From: Desulfobulbaceae bacterium
Lineage (GTDB): Bacteria > Desulfobacterota > Desulfobulbia > Desulfobulbales > Desulfocapsaceae
Length of the DNA: 64,000 bases
Assembly: GCA_003249645.1 (NCBI GenBank)
Contig: QKIH01000050.1
Location: forward strand, 26,848 to 90,847
Reading direction: 5' to 3'
This document shows, piece by piece, positions 27,089 to 35,562 of the stretch. Within the stretch, counting starts at the first letter, position 1. Every line of letters begins with the position of its first letter. Made by a program: the position numbers and the translations under genes. Below the pieces are notes generated by a model. The model did no database searches. It saw only the letters and a program-made list of their open reading frames with translations, and had not been told where the DNA came from.

Positions 27089-28066
27089 TTATTCAGGTCT
27101 GGTCGCCAGACCCCTGAGATATGTTTCAACAGACTCACCGAGTACAGTTAACTCATACCCTCCTTCAAGAATCGACAAAAGACAACCGCCGCAATACTTT
27201 TCACTCCATCCTCGAACGGTCCGGCCAATTCTGCCATACAACTCTGTTGTGAAGCCGAGCCCTGACATATCATCCTTTACATGACTGTCAAAGCCTGCAG
27301 CAATAACCATGGCATCCGGCTGCCATATTTCCAGTTGTGGCTCGACTGTCTCGCGGAGGATTTTCATTACTTCTTTTTCACCTGCTCCCGGAAGTAGCGG
27401 AATATTCAATATAGATCCCGCTCCTTCTCCAAGGCCTTTTTCATCTGCATACCCCGTCCCGGGATAACTAAAACTCGGATGTTCATGGAGGCTGACGTAA
27501 TATGTTGTGGGAGATCGTTCAAAAGCAGACTGTATCCCGTTGCCGTGATGAGCGTCAAAATCAAATATCACCACCCTCTTTTTATTAAATTTATTCTCCC
27601 AGTATTTTGCCGCAATCACGCAGTTATTGAAAAAACAGAAGCCAAAAGGAATATTTCGTTCCGCATGATGACCGGGAGGGCGCACCAGACAGAATACCTG
27701 CTTTGCTTTTTTGTCTTCAATAAGGTCTATACCGGTTATGCCTGCAGCTGCCGAAAGACAGGCAACGTCATAGGAATCATAACAGACCTGATTATCCACA
27801 TGATCAATGTAGGTCCGCCCTGATAACACCAGCTCTTCAAACCGAAATAGCCATGCTTCGTCATGGCCTGTCAGAAGCCACTCGCGATCAATAGGATGAG
27901 GTTTGACAAAATCGAGGTATGGAAGCAGCGGACTTGCAAGCAGCGAGTCCATGATTACTTCTAAACGTACAGGCGATTCGGGATGCTCCCCTCCCCCTGT
28001 ATCATGATCAAAATAATGTGAATCGGTAATGATAGAGATGTGGTCAAACGTTGTTGCGCTATTCAC
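27089..28066 (-). CDS. Histone-deacetylase-family hydrolase (AcuC-like)
   Basis: A 325-residue zinc-dependent deacylase. The metal and catalytic motifs are visible: RPPGHHAERNIPFGFCFFNN with the His-His dyad (about 133-134), DFDAHHGNG (about 169-177), the loop HEHPSFSYPGTGY and AAGFDSHVKDD. Bacterial members deacetylate proteins such as acetyl-CoA synthetase (AcuC) or small acetylated amines. Its placement before an AcuB-like gene favours AcuC. No acetyltransferase (AcuA) is nearby. An acetylpolyamine substrate remains possible. Confidence 0.85.
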   Translation of the reverse strand: MNSATTFDHISIITDSHYFDHDTGGGEHPESPVRLEVIMDSLLASPLLPYLDFVKPHPIDREWLLTGHDEAWLFRFEELVLSGRTYIDHVDNQVCYDSYDVACLSAAAGITGIDLIEDKKAKQVFCLVRPPGHHAERNIPFGFCFFNNCVIAAKYWENKFNKKRVVIFDFDAHHGNGIQSAFERSPTTYYVSLHEHPSFSYPGTGYADEKGLGEGAGSILNIPLLPGAGEKEVMKILRETVEPQLEIWQPDAMVIAAGFDSHVKDDMSGLGFTTELYGRIGRTVRGWSEKYCGGCLLSILEGGYELTVLGESVETYLRGLATRPE

Positions 28067-28191
28067 TGATAGGTAAACTCTTGTTGAATCCGATGTGAGG
28101 GTTGGTGTATCCTCCTGTGTCCCGGCAGGAAGACAGAATTAAGCCGATTTTCTAAAATACAGGCAAAACATATTTAATTACAAGACATATT

Positions 28192-28449
28192 ATGAAAATA
28201 TTCTTTTACTGGTCACCACTTTGCCCCCGGTGTAGAATGGCAAGAAGATCCTTGAAAAAGCTGATAAAAAACTATCAGAATGCAGAATTGGTAGAGGTTG
28301 ATGTTGTAACCGAATTCAAGAAAACAGCGGCTGACGGTATTAGGCTGTTCCCTGCAATCAAGATAGCCGACAAGAAACTGGCAGGCATTTTACTTTCTTC
28401 CGAAAGAATTGAATCGTTTCTTGACGAGAACCTCAAACGTATCCAATAA
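28192..28449 (+). CDS. Thioredoxin/glutaredoxin-fold redox protein
   Basis: An 85-residue protein with a CPRC active site (residues 11-14, after FYWSPL) and the cis-proline region LFPAIKIADKKLAG. The small size and the CPxC motif fit a glutaredoxin-like reductase of cytosolic disulfides. Its stop is two bases before the next start, so it forms a pair with the exchanger-like gene. Partner protein unknown. Confidence 0.7.
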   Translation: MKIFFYWSPLCPRCRMARRSLKKLIKNYQNAELVEVDVVTEFKKTAADGIRLFPAIKIADKKLAGILLSSERIESFLDENLKRIQ

Positions 28450-28451
28450 GC

Positions 28452-29306
28452 ATGACTCATATAATAAAAAATTCAATAAGCCGTCTTGATTTCACCGCAT
28501 GGCTCCTGGTCATAGCTTTTTTCTGCGGCAGTGCTGTCCTGTTCAACGGAAACCTTCAGATGTCTTTTATCGGTGCAAGCGGCATTATTATCGAAATGCT
28601 TATTATCGGTGTTTCAATTGAAACAATCATTCATGCACTAAAAGATACAAAAGGGATAGGAACCCTCACAGGTTTCATCACAAATGGCCCGGAAGCCCTT
28701 TGTCTTCTCGTCGGCCTCTTTGTCGGAGATATCATTTTCGCAGCATCAACTCCGCTTGGTTCCAATTTTATGAACCCTATCCTGCTACTGATCGCAGCTG
28801 CTATCTGCGGCAAATTTACCGCAATGTTTAAAACACATCCGTTTTTTACCTGGGCTACCATTCTGATCACAGCAGTTATGGCTATTCTCTTCTTTCTCAT
28901 CAAAGAAAATATGTACTGGTTATGGATTGCAGCTGTTGTCATTCCGACCATCATCATTTTCATCAAACGACCTGAAGAACATGTCATTGAAAAAGACGAT
29001 GACCAGGAAGAGCCATCCAACAAAATCTGGCTCATTCCTGCAGTTATTTTATTGACAGTTGCCGGATATTTTCTTGACTCCGTTGTCAGCTTTTCTGCTC
29101 AGAGTTCGCATGCGCCTAAGGGTGTGATCGGATTTCTTGTACTCTCTACACTGACCAGCTGGCCGGAATTCAAATCGTGCATCAGTCTGCTGCAGCGTGG
29201 AAATGTGCTTGCCGCCATTCTCAATATCACCGTATCTATCACCGTATCCAATATCACCAACATCTGGCTTGCCGCTGTCGGCGTCACAACCTATCTCCTG
29301 TTATAA
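28452..29306 (+). CDS. Cation/Ca exchanger-like membrane protein (CaCA superfamily, degenerate alpha repeats)
   Basis: A 284-residue integral membrane protein with about nine helices. Two repeats look like CaCA alpha motifs: TNGPEALCLLVGLFVGDI followed by GSNFMNP (about 78-110), and LTSWPEFKSCISLLQRGN followed by SNITN (about 235-275). An acidic loop (about 175-195) separates the halves. The TxxPE cores are kept, while neighbouring residues differ from classical Na/Ca antiporters, so ion specificity is unknown. It is paired with a small thioredoxin-fold gene. Confidence 0.65.
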   Translation: MTHIIKNSISRLDFTAWLLVIAFFCGSAVLFNGNLQMSFIGASGIIIEMLIIGVSIETIIHALKDTKGIGTLTGFITNGPEALCLLVGLFVGDIIFAASTPLGSNFMNPILLLIAAAICGKFTAMFKTHPFFTWATILITAVMAILFFLIKENMYWLWIAAVVIPTIIIFIKRPEEHVIEKDDDQEEPSNKIWLIPAVILLTVAGYFLDSVVSFSAQSSHAPKGVIGFLVLSTLTSWPEFKSCISLLQRGNVLAAILNITVSITVSNITNIWLAAVGVTTYLLL

Positions 29307-29367
29307 TTTAAATTTGGAACAGTTATTGCATCAACACAACTGACAACCCTAACAAAAGGAGACTAGC

Positions 29368-29556
29368 ATGGACATTAGCGCTACTTCATTGTCAAATTCA
29401 GCAATGTCACTGCAAAAAAAGCAGGCTGACTCTGATATAATGCAAAGATCACTCGAAAAGATGGAAGCTATCCCTGTTGAGCAGAAAGAAGGTGAAGCAA
29501 AGCAGGTGGAAAAAACCTCCAGTAGCAAGCAGGGAAGGATAGACTTTTACGCATAA
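29368..29556 (+). CDS. Small hydrophilic protein of unknown function
   Basis: A 62-residue protein starting MDISATSLSNSAMSLQKKQ and ending QGRIDFYA. The start recalls YjfB-type putative motility proteins, but the resemblance is short and I do not assign it. The middle is Glu/Lys-rich and probably disordered or helical. AAAAGGAGA lies 6 bases before the ATG, which supports a real gene. Confidence 0.55.
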   Translation: MDISATSLSNSAMSLQKKQADSDIMQRSLEKMEAIPVEQKEGEAKQVEKTSSSKQGRIDFYA

Positions 29557-29580
29557 TCTTTCCTGCTAGTTTAGCAATTA

Positions 29581-29628
29581 CTTACAATACAGTATTTCGA
29601 TGCGGTATTTGAATTACTGTATTGTAAG
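29581..29628. repeat. Perfect 14-bp inverted repeat
   Basis: CTTACAATACAGTA and TACTGTATTGTAAG are perfect complements separated by 20 bases, between the small gene at 29.4 kb and the convergent leuA end. With no T-run it may be a processing or termination stem or a protein site. Confidence 0.55.
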
Positions 29629-29644
29629 CATCATAGTCTGGAAA

Positions 29645-31327
29645 CTATCTTTTGGCCCTGTTAAGACAACTCAGGACAGCTTTTATCGATGCGACGATAA
29701 TATCGGTATCAATTCCGGCCCCCCAGAACTTTTCACCATCATTCGTTTCAATTTCGATATACGTTACGGCTTTTGCACTTGAGCCACCATTCAGGGCATG
29801 CTCGTGATAACTGCAGAGGACGAACGTATCACCTATTTCTGATTTAATGGCGCTGCAAAAGGCATCAAGCGGTCCATTTCCGTGACTGGCAACGACTTTT
29901 ACTTCACCATTAATACTGATTTCAGCTTCAATATCAGCAAAACTTGCATCTTCGCTGGAATCAATATGCCGCTTATTCACATGAAATCCTTTCAATCTGT
30001 AAGGGCCATTATTTGCAATATATTCCCGGTTGAATGCTTCACCGATCTCACCATGTTGCAGTTCCCGTCCTTCCCGATCCGTAATCTGCTGAATAATCTT
30101 GCCGAATTCAGGATGCATCTGCTTAGGCATTTTATAGCCGAAATCATTTTCCATGACATAGGCAACACCGCCCTTACCTGACTGTGAATTGATTCTAATA
30201 ATGGATTCATACGTTCTGCCCACATCAGTAGGATCAATCGGCAGATACGGCACCTCCCAGAAACCGGATTCAGTCTGGTTATACATATCCATCCCCTTAT
30301 TGATTGCATCCTGATGAGAACCTGAAAATGCGGTATAAACAAGTTCTCCGGCGTAAGGATGGCGAGGATGCACATCCATACGGGTAACACGCTCATACAC
30401 ATCAATCAGCTTATTGATATTATCCATTTTCAATTCCGGATTCACCCCTTGCGTAAAGAGATTGAGAGCAAGGGTAACAAGATCGACATTGCCGGTACGT
30501 TCACCATTGCCGAACAAGGTCCCCTCCACTCTGTCGCCTCCGGCAAGCATGGCAAGTTCAGTTGCAGCAACGGCACATCCCCTGTCATTATGAGCATGCA
30601 GGCTCAAGATAACCGATTCTCTGTTTTTAATATTGCGGCCAAACCACTCAATCTGATCAGCATAAACATTGGGTGTAGACATCTCGACTGTGGCCGGGAG
30701 ATTCAGAATTATCTGATTTTCAGGAGTAGGCTGGAAAACATCCATTACTGCTTCACATATTTCAAGGGCATATTCCATTTCCGTTCCGGTGAAACTTTCA
30801 GGTGAATATTCATATCTGAATTCCGTACCAGGATGTTTCTTTGCTTCAGCTATGACAAGTTCCGCACCTTCAATAGCAAGCTGAACAATCTGCTCTCTGC
30901 TCATCTTGAACACCGCTTTGCGCTGCAGCGTAGAAGTTGAATTATACAGATGCACAATTGCCTTTTTTGCCCCTTGAAGCGACTCAAATGTCTTTTTAAT
31001 AAGATGCGGCCTGGCCTGGGTTAAAACCTGAATCGTGACATCATCGGGGATAAGATTATCTTCAATGAGTTTACGTGCAAACTCATATTCTACCTGTGAG
31101 GCAGAAGGGAAGCCGACTTCAACTTCTTTAAACCCGACCTCAACCAGCAGTGAAAAAAGTTCGAGCTTTTTCTCTAGATTCATTGGCTGCACCAATGCCT
31201 GATTACCATCACGAAGATCTACACTGCACCAGATCGGAGCAGATTCTATGGCCTTGCTTGGCCAGGTTCGATCATTAAGCTCAATCCTTGGATAAGGTTG
31301 ATATTTTTTCACTGCTTCGGGATTCAT
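29645..31327 (-). CDS. leuA: 2-Isopropylmalate synthase (long LeuA2-type)
   Basis: The first committed enzyme of leucine synthesis, joining acetyl-CoA and 2-oxoisovalerate. The 560-residue length and opening (YQPYPRIELNDRTWPSKAI) are those of the yeast-like LeuA2 type. The TIM-barrel active site includes CSVDLRDGNQAL, LHAHNDRGCAVA with the metal His pair, and GTLFGNGERTGN. The C-terminal 130 residues form the leucine-binding regulatory domain. AAAGGAG precedes the ATG. A leucine-rich leader and terminator lie directly upstream. Confidence 0.95.
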   Translation of the reverse strand: MNPEAVKKYQPYPRIELNDRTWPSKAIESAPIWCSVDLRDGNQALVQPMNLEKKLELFSLLVEVGFKEVEVGFPSASQVEYEFARKLIEDNLIPDDVTIQVLTQARPHLIKKTFESLQGAKKAIVHLYNSTSTLQRKAVFKMSREQIVQLAIEGAELVIAEAKKHPGTEFRYEYSPESFTGTEMEYALEICEAVMDVFQPTPENQIILNLPATVEMSTPNVYADQIEWFGRNIKNRESVILSLHAHNDRGCAVAATELAMLAGGDRVEGTLFGNGERTGNVDLVTLALNLFTQGVNPELKMDNINKLIDVYERVTRMDVHPRHPYAGELVYTAFSGSHQDAINKGMDMYNQTESGFWEVPYLPIDPTDVGRTYESIIRINSQSGKGGVAYVMENDFGYKMPKQMHPEFGKIIQQITDREGRELQHGEIGEAFNREYIANNGPYRLKGFHVNKRHIDSSEDASFADIEAEISINGEVKVVASHGNGPLDAFCSAIKSEIGDTFVLCSYHEHALNGGSSAKAVTYIEIETNDGEKFWGAGIDTDIIVASIKAVLSCLNRAKR

Positions 31328-31354
31328 TTTTTTCTCCTTTAGGCCGAAGTAGAA

Positions 31355-31392
31355 TAAAAAAAGGCCGCGGTTTTTAATAACCGCGGCCTTTC
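31355..31392 (-). terminator. Attenuator terminator between the leu leader peptide and leuA
   Basis: On the minus strand AAAGGCCGCGG pairs with CCGCGGCCTTT around a 10-base loop and is followed by seven Ts. It lies about 30 bases after the leader peptide stop and 28 before leuA, so it must be bypassed for leuA expression. Confidence 0.93.
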
Positions 31393-31419
31393 AAGGTATC
31401 TGCTGTATGTCAAAAAAAC

Positions 31420-31491
31420 TTACAAAACACCCACCCTTGCCACGGCAAGCAAACGAAGTAGTTCGAGTAGGAGTAGTAGGTTCTTTTTCAT
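31420..31491 (-). CDS. leuL: Leucine-rich leader peptide of leuA
   Basis: A 23-codon open frame with ten leucines: codons 5-9, 11-12, 14-15 and 23, starting MKKN. The codons are CTA, CTC, CTT and TTG, including runs of rarer CTA. It ends at a TAA about 30 bases before the attenuator hairpin. Codons 15-19 contain CTTGCC-GT-GGCAAG, a 6-bp hairpin, and GCCGTGGC there can also pair with GCCGCGGT in the terminator arm, as expected of an antiterminator. The arrangement is that of ribosome-mediated attenuation: stalling at Leu codons would prevent the terminator. Confidence 0.88.
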   Translation of the reverse strand: MKKNLLLLLELLRLLAVARVGVL

Positions 31492-31538
31492 TATGTTCTT
31501 TGTATTTGAATTAAATATTTTTTACAACTGTGCAATAT

Positions 31539-31567
31539 AGATAATCCTTAGAGAGCATACTTGTCAA
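31539..31567 (-). promoter_or_regulatory. Probable promoter of the leuL-leuA transcript
   Basis: On the minus strand a perfect TTGACA (31567-31562) is followed after 17 bases by TTATCT (31544-31539). Transcription would start near 31532, about 40 bases before the leader peptide. Confidence 0.6.
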
Positions 31568-31672
31568 GCCGATTTTCTCGTTTTTATACGCTTTTATCCA
31601 GAGCTTGCAACATTCATATTGAGCTGAGCAAGTTAAATTGACAATTTTGCAAAATGCAATCGGTCTTCATGG

Positions 31673-31701
31673 TTGACATCTCTTGGTTCGGCCTTTATAT
31701 T
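31673..31701 (+). promoter_or_regulatory. Sigma-70 promoter of ilvB
   Basis: TTGACA (31673-31678), 17-base spacer, TATATT (31696-31701). A 12-bp palindrome ATTTTGCAAAAT (31644-31655) lies just upstream and might be an operator. Confidence 0.75.
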
Positions 31702-31782
31702 CGGTAGTTACAGCTATTTTTCAAATCAATAGCAATCTTTGTCTTTCATTTCACTAACTAAACATATTAGAAGGTTGGATTA

Positions 31783-33483
31783 ATGGGTAAAATTACTGGC
31801 TGCAAGGCAATTGTTCAGTGTCTACAGGAAGAGGGAGTCTCCACCATCTTCGGTTATCCCGGTGGAGCGGTTATCGATTTGTATGATGAGCTGATGGATG
31901 CCGACATTACCAATGTGCTTGTTCGTCACGAACAGGGTGCAGTCCATGCCGCTGATGCATATGCAAGGGTTACAGGGAAAGTCGGTGTCGCCCTGCTTAC
32001 TTCCGGCCCAGGTGCCACCAATGGTGTTACCGGAATTGCCACTGCTTATTCCGATTCCATCCCCCTGGTGGTTTTAACCGGCCAGGTGCCTCGTGCACTT
32101 ATCGGCAACGATGCCTTTCAGGAAGTAGATATTGTCGGCATCACCCGTCCATGCACTAAACACAACTACCTGGTAAAAAATAAAGAAGAACTTGTTCCTG
32201 TTCTTCGCGAAGCATTCCACATTGCAAGAACCGGTCGTCCCGGTCCGGTTTTGGTTGATCTCCCGAAAGATGTCGTGAAGGACCTGATTAATTTTCCGGA
32301 AAAGACACCAATCAGGATGCAGAATTATCAACCGAATTATATTCCGCATGCAGGTCAGATTGCTAAAGCCTGCAAGCTGATATCCAAAGCACAGAAACCG
32401 GTTCTTTATGTCGGTGGCGGCGTTATTCTCTCAGATGCAAGCAAGGAACTGACCGAACTTGCCAAGAAACTCAGTATTCCTGTTACCATGACCCTTATGG
32501 GGCTTGGCGCTTTTCCGGGTCAGGACGAGCTTTCCATGGGGATGCTTGGCATGCATGGAAGCTATACCGCCAATATGGCCGTTGCCGAATGTGATCTGCT
32601 GATCGCCGTTGGGGCAAGATTTGATGATCGTGTTACCGGTAAACTCGATGACTTTGCTACCAAAGCAAAAATCATTCACATTGATATAGATCCAACATCT
32701 ATCAGCAAAAACGTCAAGGTGGATGTTCCAATCGTCGCAGACTGTAAGCATGCCCTTTCAGCAATGAATGAGTGGTTTGACGACGAAGAGCACTCTGATA
32801 TTGAAGAAGAAGCAGCTCGCCATCTTCCCTGGTTTGAAATCATTCGCGGCTGGACTGCGGCACATCCTCTTAGCTACAAGATGGATGATAAAGAAATCAA
32901 GCCCCAGTATGTTATTGAGAAAATTAACGAACTTACCAAGGGTGAGGCGATCATAACAACTGAGGTCGGCCAGAATCAGATGTGGGCAGCACAGTTTTAC
33001 AAATTCAATAAACCGAGAAATTTTGTTACCTCCGGTGGTCTTGGCACCATGGGCTTCGGTCTTCCTGCAGCCATTGGTGCTCAAATGGCATTCCCTGATA
33101 AGACAGTTATAGATATAGCAGGTGACGGTTCGATACAGATGAACATTCAGGAGCTTGCAACAGCCAGACAGTATAACTGTCCAGTTAAAATTGCCATTCT
33201 CAACAACAATTATCTCGGAATGGTTCGTCAATGGCAGGAACTTTTCTATAAAAAACGTTATGCCTCCACGGATATGACTGTTCAACCTGATTTTGTTGAA
33301 CTGGCCAAGGCATTCGGCGCTGTCGGTCTAAGAGCGACAAAGCCGAGTGAAGTTGAAGATGTCATCAAAGAAGCGCTGAGCATCAAAAACGTTGTTATCA
33401 TGGATTTTACTATCTCAAGAGAAGAAGGTGTCTATCCGATGGTGCCTGCAGGAAGTTCCAATACACAAATGCTGCTTGTCTAA
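31783..33483 (+). CDS. ilvB: Acetolactate synthase large subunit
   Basis: A thiamine-diphosphate enzyme making acetolactate or acetohydroxybutyrate for valine, leucine and isoleucine. The catalytic Glu is in VRHEQGAVHAADAYARV (about 46-62). The FAD domain lies in the middle, and the TPP motif GDGSIQMNIQELATA (about 447-461) ends in NNNYLGMVRQWQ. The length of 566 is standard. AAGG precedes the ATG. It starts the ilvB-ilvH unit and is divergent from leuA, with a promoter-bearing gap between them. Confidence 0.96.
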   Translation: MGKITGCKAIVQCLQEEGVSTIFGYPGGAVIDLYDELMDADITNVLVRHEQGAVHAADAYARVTGKVGVALLTSGPGATNGVTGIATAYSDSIPLVVLTGQVPRALIGNDAFQEVDIVGITRPCTKHNYLVKNKEELVPVLREAFHIARTGRPGPVLVDLPKDVVKDLINFPEKTPIRMQNYQPNYIPHAGQIAKACKLISKAQKPVLYVGGGVILSDASKELTELAKKLSIPVTMTLMGLGAFPGQDELSMGMLGMHGSYTANMAVAECDLLIAVGARFDDRVTGKLDDFATKAKIIHIDIDPTSISKNVKVDVPIVADCKHALSAMNEWFDDEEHSDIEEEAARHLPWFEIIRGWTAAHPLSYKMDDKEIKPQYVIEKINELTKGEAIITTEVGQNQMWAAQFYKFNKPRNFVTSGGLGTMGFGLPAAIGAQMAFPDKTVIDIAGDGSIQMNIQELATARQYNCPVKIAILNNNYLGMVRQWQELFYKKRYASTDMTVQPDFVELAKAFGAVGLRATKPSEVEDVIKEALSIKNVVIMDFTISREEGVYPMVPAGSSNTQMLLV

Positions 33484-33543
33484 TACGGTTTTAAACCATT
33501 AAGACAGTTTGAATCATTATTAGAGTCCATAGAAGGAAAAGCA

Positions 33544-34029
33544 ATGAAACATACTATTTCGGTTCTGCTGCAAAATAAACCAGGTGTTCTTTCAAGAGTA
33601 ACAGGCCTTTTCAGTGGCCGAGGATTTAATATTGAAAGCCTTTGTGTAGCCGAGACAATCGATTCCGGCGTGTCCTGCCTCACCCTTGTCACTAAAGGTG
33701 ATGAAGCAATAATTGAGCAGATCACCAAACAGCTTCATAAACTCATAGATGTAATTAAGGTTACCGATATCTCTGAAAAAGAATACGTCGAACGTGAGAT
33801 GGTTCTCATCCGGATAAAGGCTGAAGCGAATACCAGAGCTGAGGTTCTTCGTGTGATTGATATCTTTCGCGGCAAGGTAGTTGATGTAAGCCCGAGAAGC
33901 TACGCAGTTGAGGTCACCGGGTCTGCTTCAAAGATAAAAGCTATTATAGACATATTGCGTCCCATCGGCATAAAAGAAATTGTCAGAACGGGAATTATTG
34001 CCATGCCTCGTGCTGGCGCTTCAAAGTAA
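33544..34029 (+). CDS. ilvH: Acetolactate synthase small (regulatory) subunit
   Basis: A 161-residue ACT-domain partner of IlvB that gives valine feedback control. The N-terminal ACT domain starts HTISVLLQNKPGVLSRVTGLF (residues 3-23, first part shown) and continues with RGFNIESLCVAET; the second, IlvH-type domain starts near residue 80 (MVLIRIKAEANTRAEVLR). It lies 60 bases after ilvB. Confidence 0.94.
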   Translation: MKHTISVLLQNKPGVLSRVTGLFSGRGFNIESLCVAETIDSGVSCLTLVTKGDEAIIEQITKQLHKLIDVIKVTDISEKEYVEREMVLIRIKAEANTRAEVLRVIDIFRGKVVDVSPRSYAVEVTGSASKIKAIIDILRPIGIKEIVRTGIIAMPRAGASK

Positions 34030-34053
34030 TAAAGCAGCTTTCAGGACGTAAAA

Positions 34054-34707
34054 ATGATCCAGCCAAAAATTCCGATAGCGCACGAAGGATACCCATTCAT
34101 CGCCATTGCCGCTTTTCTTTCTCTAATTTTTGCCATAATCGGACAAGGCTTGCTTTTATTTGTGGGCCTTTTAGCAACAGCGTTTATCACCTATTTCTTC
34201 CGGGATCCTGAACGGTTTGTTCCAGCTGATGACGCCGCTGTCATCTCTCCTGCTGACGGCAAGATAATTGTTATCGAAGACGTTTTCGACGACCGTTTTA
34301 CCAACCAGGAGGCTATTAAGGTCTCTATTTTCATGAATGTCTTCAATGTTCATGTAAACAGAGCACCACTTAGCGGCACTGTAGAAAAAATTATTTACAG
34401 TCCGGGAAAATTCTACTCGGCCGACAGTGTTAAAGGTGCTGAGCATAACGAATTCTGCAGTATCGTTTTAAAGACTGATCATGGTGACAAGCTTGCTTTT
34501 GTGCAGGTTGCCGGCCTGATCGCAAGACGTATAGTCTGTTATCTCGAACAGGGTGACAAAATCGCCGCAGGAAGAAGGTTCGGTCTTATTCGTTTCGGTT
34601 CCAGAGTCGATCTCTATCTGCCGCGATCAATGCAGACGAAGGTCAGCATCGGACAAAAAGTTACAGCAGGAGAAACTATACTGGCTACTACCCTCAAGGC
34701 TGACTAA
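34054..34707 (+). CDS. psd: Phosphatidylserine decarboxylase (short, Asd/Psd-B type)
   Basis: Converts phosphatidylserine to phosphatidylethanolamine at the membrane. The 217-residue protein is self-cleaving: the pyruvoyl-forming Ser is in RFGSRVDLYLP (about residue 188). SPADGKI, NVFNVHVNRAPLSG and AEHNEF are family motifs. Two N-terminal hydrophobic segments (about 10-50) anchor it. It is followed by pssA, whose product is its substrate. Confidence 0.94.
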   Translation: MIQPKIPIAHEGYPFIAIAAFLSLIFAIIGQGLLLFVGLLATAFITYFFRDPERFVPADDAAVISPADGKIIVIEDVFDDRFTNQEAIKVSIFMNVFNVHVNRAPLSGTVEKIIYSPGKFYSADSVKGAEHNEFCSIVLKTDHGDKLAFVQVAGLIARRIVCYLEQGDKIAAGRRFGLIRFGSRVDLYLPRSMQTKVSIGQKVTAGETILATTLKAD

Positions 34708-34777
34708 ATTGGCTTTCCAGGATTTTTTTAGTATAATATTTTTATTTATTATCCTTTAATTGCAATAGGTGTCATTC

Positions 34778-35548
34778 ATGTCTTTGGAAAATCAGGAAAT
34801 CAGTACAAAATTTCACCCTCTTCCATGCCTTTTCACCATTGCCAGCCTTTTCTGCGGTTTCTATTCTATCCTGGCCTGTATTCGCGGCGATTACGTTCTT
34901 GCCGCAACCACCATCCTGATAGCAGCTGTTTTTGACGGTCTTGATGGAAGGGTAGCCAGATTAACAGGCACTACCAGCACCTTCGGCATGGAACTTGACT
35001 CCCTTTGCGATATGGTGTCATTTGGCGTTGCCCCTGGTCTACTCGCATATTTCTGGGCACTCGAACCATACGGACGTTATGGCTATTTAGCTGCCTTTCT
35101 TTACATAGCAACTACCTGCCTGCGACTTGCCAGGTTCAATTCACAGCAAAGCCTTGAGAGCAGTCCTAAAAATTTCACCGGTCTTCCCTGCCCTGCTGCA
35201 GCCGGTATGATTTCATCTATGGTACTGTTTTCCAGTTATCTTGGAATCGAACAGGATGTAAAACACATCTCTGTATTACTTATGGTTTATGTCCTCAGCT
35301 ATCTCATGGTATCCAATCACACATATCTGAGTTTCAAAAAAACCAATCACCAAAGAGGCCGCTCTTTCCAGCTTATCGTTGCAAGTCTTCTTCTTTTTAT
35401 TCTTGTTGCAGCTGAACCGAAGGTTATGCTGTTTGTTTTAGGGCTTATCTATACCGCTTCCGGACCGTTTCTTGGAGCTTATAAAAGAATTGCTGTCATT
35501 CGCCATAGACAACAGGATAAATTTCAGGCCAAAAACAACCATCAATAG
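34778..35548 (+). CDS. pssA: CDP-diacylglycerol-serine O-phosphatidyltransferase
   Basis: Makes phosphatidylserine from CDP-diacylglycerol and serine. The CDP-alcohol phosphatidyltransferase motif is visible at about residues 47-75: DGLDGRVARLTG, then ELDSLCDMVSFG. About eight hydrophobic segments. A GTG at 34769 would add three residues; ATG 34778 has ATAGGTG at a good distance and is preferred. The length is 256 residues. It works directly upstream of Psd in the same pathway. Confidence 0.93.
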   Translation: MSLENQEISTKFHPLPCLFTIASLFCGFYSILACIRGDYVLAATTILIAAVFDGLDGRVARLTGTTSTFGMELDSLCDMVSFGVAPGLLAYFWALEPYGRYGYLAAFLYIATTCLRLARFNSQQSLESSPKNFTGLPCPAAAGMISSMVLFSSYLGIEQDVKHISVLLMVYVLSYLMVSNHTYLSFKKTNHQRGRSFQLIVASLLLFILVAAEPKVMLFVLGLIYTASGPFLGAYKRIAVIRHRQQDKFQAKNNHQ

Positions 35549-35562
35549 GTTTCGTAGCTATT

